DNA of 15,997 nt. Source: Rhodocyclaceae bacterium. Lineage in GTDB: Bacteria > Pseudomonadota > Gammaproteobacteria > Burkholderiales > Rhodocyclaceae. The notes below the pieces were generated by a model. It was not told where the DNA came from, made no database searches, and saw nothing but the letters and a program-made list of their open reading frames with translations. The stretch spans positions 1 through 15,997 of the forward strand of contig JANYAW010000241.1 of assembly GCA_025361105.1 (NCBI GenBank), given 5' to 3'. Position 1 is the stretch's first letter. Every line of letters starts with the position of its first letter. This document shows positions 13,119-15,997 of this stretch, in pieces. Made by a program: the position numbers and the translations under genes.

Positions 13119-13826
13119 ATGACAACGTATATAGAACTTGCGCCGAGTTTGCAGACCGGCGACGTGATTTTGTTTCAGGGTTTTGACCTGTCGGGATTTT
13201 TGATTGAACAGTTGGAATCTGATTTAAGTCTCCCCTTGTTTTCGCATGTTGGCATTGTCTTCCGATTGCCGGGTGGCAATTCACCATCGGGGTTGTACCT
13301 ATGGCAGGCAGCGCCTCCTGCCACTCCGGGTAATGATACGAATTTTGGCCCTGACTACATTAAAGGTGTCGTCGCCGACGGCTGCGAACTCGTTTCGCTA
13401 GATAACGTCATGGCTTGGGCGGCAGCACAGTCAGCGAAAGGACCTTCCACCTCGTTCCTTTTGGCGGCACGGCATTTGACCCCAGCAATTGCTGCGGATG
13501 ATGCATCTTCGATGATGAATTGCGCCCGCTTTTTGGTCGGCAGAGCTTTTTCTTATCCTGTCGGCGATGGCATGATGGCTGACTATTTCGAGGGATCTTC
13601 TTTAAATAAACAGTCGCCGAATACCACGTTTTTTTGTAGCAAATTGGCAAGTACAACCTATCAGGCCTGCGGCATTCTGCCGCCGAGCCCTGTGCCGAAT
13701 GTCATCGCCGAGCCGACGATGATTACCAACAATGTCCTTCCCGGTGACTTTGGTCAGGGCGGCAATCGATTACAGTTCCTCAAGGGTTATTCTCTTGGCG
13801 ATCAAATCGCGTTTACTCCGAATTAA
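13119..13826 (+). CDS. Permuted papain-fold protein (YiiX/YebB-like, DUF830/peptidase C92 type)
   Basis: The 235-residue protein shows the circularly permuted NlpC/P60 layout: LQTGDVILFQG at the N-terminus, the catalytic His43 in FSHVGIVFR, and a catalytic Cys173 late, in FFCSKLASTTYQACG. Related proteins act as amidases, acyltransferases or peptidases on lipids or peptides; the substrate here cannot be read. There is no signal peptide or transmembrane segment, which suggests a cytoplasmic enzyme. AGGAG six bases before the ATG at 13119 decides the start. G+C is visibly lower than in its neighbours. It sits inside the segment bounded by the two rlmI tails, 53 bases before the cyclase gene, and may share its transcript. 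Confidence 0.75.
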   Translation: MTTYIELAPSLQTGDVILFQGFDLSGFLIEQLESDLSLPLFSHVGIVFRLPGGNSPSGLYLWQAAPPATPGNDTNFGPDYIKGVVADGCELVSLDNVMAWAAAQSAKGPSTSFLLAARHLTPAIAADDASSMMNCARFLVGRAFSYPVGDGMMADYFEGSSLNKQSPNTTFFCSKLASTTYQACGILPPSPVPNVIAEPTMITNNVLPGDFGQGGNRLQFLKGYSLGDQIAFTPN

Positions 13827-13879
13827 TCTCAGCACATTCTAAGTTTACCGCCCTGCGATTTTGAAGGGATGCATTGCCG

Positions 13880-15643
13880 ATGGCTGAGCTGACTGTTTTG
13901 CGAAGGAAAGCGACCTTGGTCAGTGCCGATGCTGCCGGCTATTCACGTCTGATGGCCGCCGACGACATTGCTACGATTCAGGACATCACGCGCCACCGTG
14001 AAGGTGCTGATCAGATCGCACAACAGCACGGTGGCCGGCTGGTCGATTCCCCAGGCGACAATCTGCTGTTCGAGTTCGACCACCCGAACCAGGCGCTGCA
14101 CGCCGCGCTGGCTTTTCAGGCCGCTGTGCAAACCACCAACGAGAAACTGCCGAGCGAACAGCGCATGCTCTTTCGGATTGGCATCGACAGCGGCGAGGTA
14201 GTGGTCGACGGCGGTCGTATCTATGGCAGCGGTATAAATATCGCCGCCCGCCTCGAACGCCTGGCGCGACCCGGCGGCATTTGCATCTCCAGCAGAGCGA
14301 GCGAAGGACTCAGCGATCCACCGGCACTTGAGGACATCGGCGAACAGCGCGTGAAGAATATTCCCGAGCCGGTGCATGCCTACTTTGTCAGCGTGCCCGG
14401 CGAAATTGCAGCGGTGCCGCGTGACATCGTGGGTACGCGGCCGACCATCGCCGTACTGCCGTTTGACAATCTCACCGGCGACCCGGAACAGGACTATCTC
14501 GTCGACGGCCTGTGCGAGGATTTGCTGACCTCGCTGGCGGTCGCACGCCAGTTCAGGGTTATCGCACGCAGTTCGGCGTTCAGCTACAAAGGCCTGCCGC
14601 TCGACATCAAACAAATCGGGCAGGAGCTTGGCGCCAGTTATCTGGTGGTCGGCAGTGTGCGCAAGAGCGGCACCAGAGTACGCATTGCTGCGCAGCTGCT
14701 TGATCCACTCAGTGGCCATCAAGTGTGGGCCGATCGCTGGGACGCCGACTTCGCCGATATCTTCGAAGCCCAGACCGAAATCGCACAAGCCATCAGCGTA
14801 GTGCTGCGACCAGAGCTGCTCAAGGTCGAATCCGAGCGCGCGTTGCGACAAGCACCCGCGGATATGGGCGCGTGGGACTTCGCGTTGCGTGGGCTTTGGC
14901 ATCTCCACACACTACGCAGCGAGGGCAACAAGACGGCCATCGCTCTGCTGGAACGCGCGATTGCGCTGGACCCGACCTCTGCCTTCGCACACGCGCTGCT
15001 GGCACAGGCACACTACTTGGCCATCGAGCATCAATGGACCAGCGATCAAGCGCAGTCGCTGGCCAAGCTGATCGCGCATGCTGACCTGGCGGTCGAATGT
15101 GACCCCGATGAGGCCAGCGGCCACCTGTTCCGTGGGCTGGCATTCGCGTCACTGGGTCGCCCCGATCGGGCGCTGGCTCCGCTGCATCGTGCAGTTGAAC
15201 TCCACCCGAGCCTGCCAGTTGCGCAATCGCTGTTGGGGCAGATCCTCGGTATCCTCGGGCGTACCGATGAGGGTCTACTGCACATCAATCGGGCGATCGC
15301 ACTCAGCCCGCGTGATCCCAACCTTTGGTCTTTCCACGGTGGCATTGGCGTCGTCAATTTTATTGCCGAGCGCTACCCGGAAGCGCGCAACGCACTGGAG
15401 CACAGCCTGGCGATTTTTCCGGACGCTGGTCCTTCGCTGTGTTTTCTGGCAGCCACGCTGGCGCTGCAGGGCGATTTGTCTGCCGCTGCGGAAGCGCTGC
15501 AAGAACTGCGGCACGTGTGGCCGACAGCCACCGCACAAACGTTGAGCACCACCGGTGCCGTAGTGCCGCCAGCTGCGAAGGTGCGCTTCTTTGAAGGCCT
15601 GCGGCTAGCCGGCTTCAAGTCCGACCCAGTGCCCCCGCAATAA
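13880..15643 (+). CDS. Class III adenylate/guanylate cyclase-like protein with TolB-like and TPR domains
   Basis: The 587 residues fall into three parts. Residues 8-172 are a class III nucleotidyl cyclase domain with both metal Asp (Asp17 in SADAAGYSRLM, Asp60 in SPGDNLLFEF) and the transition-state pair Asn120 and Arg124 (GINIAARLE). Residues 188-308 resemble the TolB/FlgO-like region that often follows such domains (RPTIAVLPFDNLTGD). Residues 345-560 contain TPR repeats. The usual base-reading Lys and Asp are Asp56 and Arg113, so nucleotide choice and activity are uncertain. No membrane segment is seen. I chose ATG 13880; a TTG at 13874 is better spaced from AAGGG and is possible. G+C is higher than in the preceding gene. 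Confidence 0.85.
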   Translation: MAELTVLRRKATLVSADAAGYSRLMAADDIATIQDITRHREGADQIAQQHGGRLVDSPGDNLLFEFDHPNQALHAALAFQAAVQTTNEKLPSEQRMLFRIGIDSGEVVVDGGRIYGSGINIAARLERLARPGGICISSRASEGLSDPPALEDIGEQRVKNIPEPVHAYFVSVPGEIAAVPRDIVGTRPTIAVLPFDNLTGDPEQDYLVDGLCEDLLTSLAVARQFRVIARSSAFSYKGLPLDIKQIGQELGASYLVVGSVRKSGTRVRIAAQLLDPLSGHQVWADRWDADFADIFEAQTEIAQAISVVLRPELLKVESERALRQAPADMGAWDFALRGLWHLHTLRSEGNKTAIALLERAIALDPTSAFAHALLAQAHYLAIEHQWTSDQAQSLAKLIAHADLAVECDPDEASGHLFRGLAFASLGRPDRALAPLHRAVELHPSLPVAQSLLGQILGILGRTDEGLLHINRAIALSPRDPNLWSFHGGIGVVNFIAERYPEARNALEHSLAIFPDAGPSLCFLAATLALQGDLSAAAEALQELRHVWPTATAQTLSTTGAVVPPAAKVRFFEGLRLAGFKSDPVPPQ

Positions 15644-15646
15644 CGG

Positions 15647-15666
15647 AAAGCTTGCATCCGGCTTTT
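15647..15666 (+). terminator. Weak terminator after the cyclase gene
   Basis: AAAGC (15647-15651) can pair with GCTTT (15661-15665), followed by T and GTG. The stem has only five base pairs, so it is at best a weak stop. Confidence 0.3.
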
Positions 15667-15720
15667 GTGTGGGTCGATTCAGCGGGAAATAGTTTCGATC
15701 CGCTGCAGTGAAACCTCACC

Positions 15721-15862
15721 GCAATCCATTACAGATGACGCGACCGATGCCGCGCGCACCGTACGCATCTTGCACCGAGTGCAAGGCGCCGCCGATCATC
15801 CGGTGGATGTGGCGTTTCCGGAAGGCGAATATCTCAAGGGATTGTTGTTGCAGGTTGAGTAG
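15721..15862 (+). pseudogene. Orphan 3' tail of an rlmI gene (fragment)
   Basis: The reading frame from 15722 encodes QSITDDATDAARTVRILH and continues to LLLQVE with a TAG at 15860. It matches the last 46 codons of intact rlmI (QIITDAATDAA to LLLQVD). The 116 bases at 15740-15855 are identical to 12753-12868. On each side the match continues in frame but diverged (12 of 19 bases to the left; GTTGAGTAG against GTGGATTGA to the right), as between two alleles. There is no start codon or N-terminus. It reads best as a displaced native tail, or a tail left by recombination. Confidence 0.88.
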
Positions 15863-15997
15863 TTGAAGAGACCGGAGACACGCCAATCAAGCCACACTAT
15901 CTGTCATTCCCGCGAAGTCGGGAATCCAGAAGCCCAATCTACTCACTACATTGCAGCGTGCCAGAGATATTCCTTGCACCCTTCCACTGCGCTAAGG
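15863..15997. other. Terminal stretch without a gene
   Basis: The last 135 bases, together with 15644-15720, hold no credible coding region. The only structure seen is the dRS3-like palindrome at 15903-15928. Confidence 0.6.
15903..15928. repeat. dRS3-like palindromic repeat (ATTCCC, 8 bases, GGGAAT)
   Basis: ATTCCC (15906-15911), eight bases and GGGAAT (15920-15925) fit the pattern of the neisserial dRS3 element, with the commonly seen flanks GTC and CCA. The stem has seven base pairs. Such elements are frequent in beta- and gammaproteobacterial intergenic DNA and are known targets for some filamentous prophages. Only one copy is in the window. Confidence 0.75.

Noticed and set aside
13943..14908. 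Open frame of 321 codons on the minus strand opposite the cyclase gene
   Set aside because: It is antisense to recognisable cyclase and TolB-like domains and has no family motif or ribosome site.
15665..15862. A 65-codon gene
   Set aside because: It begins with TTG, has no ribosome site, and most of it is a copy of the rlmI 3' end, so it is a fragment.

Overview
The window looks like chromosome from a betaproteobacterium of moderate G+C. Three observations support this: a ribBA-ribH-nusB operon whose RibBA has a decayed GTP cyclohydrolase II domain, a SAH riboswitch in front of ahcY, and a gene order of two LpxL-family acyltransferases, dapF, a DUF484 gene and xerC. Class is inferred from gene content and order. 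I cannot name a genus.

Layout. Positions 1-1897 (minus strand) hold the riboflavin operon ribBA-ribH-nusB, each gene overlapping the next by an ATGA; nusB runs off the left edge. From 2000 to 7340 lies a methionine/SAM-cycle neighbourhood: metK behind a structured leader, a DUF2237 gene, a glutathione peroxidase, a convergent small winged-helix gene, an initiator tRNA-fMet gene (minus strand), then a SAH riboswitch, ahcY and metF. MetK makes SAM, AhcY clears the SAH left by methylation, and MetF supplies the methyl group to remake methionine; the riboswitch ties ahcY to SAH level. From 7357 to 12875 there is a plus-strand housekeeping run: two lipid A acyltransferase homologues, dapF, DUF484, xerC and rlmI.

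From 12876 to about 15720 the character changes. A permuted-papain (YiiX/DUF830-like) protein and a class III nucleotidyl cyclase/TolB-like/TPR protein sit between two copies of the 3' end of rlmI. The copies share 116 identical bases (12753-12868 and 15740-15855) at a constant offset of 2987, with in-frame diverged sequence on both sides. This is the strongest non-routine signal here: it looks like a small insertion that used the rlmI 3' end as its junction and left a displaced tail. The right edge carries a palindrome of the dRS3 type (ATTCCC, 8 bases, GGGAAT).

A second unexplained signal is a 23-base repeat present four times in about 8 kb (3753, 6444, 8190, 11618), differing almost only by transitions, three times between genes and once inside an acyltransferase gene. 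No CRISPR array, rRNA or transposase gene was seen.
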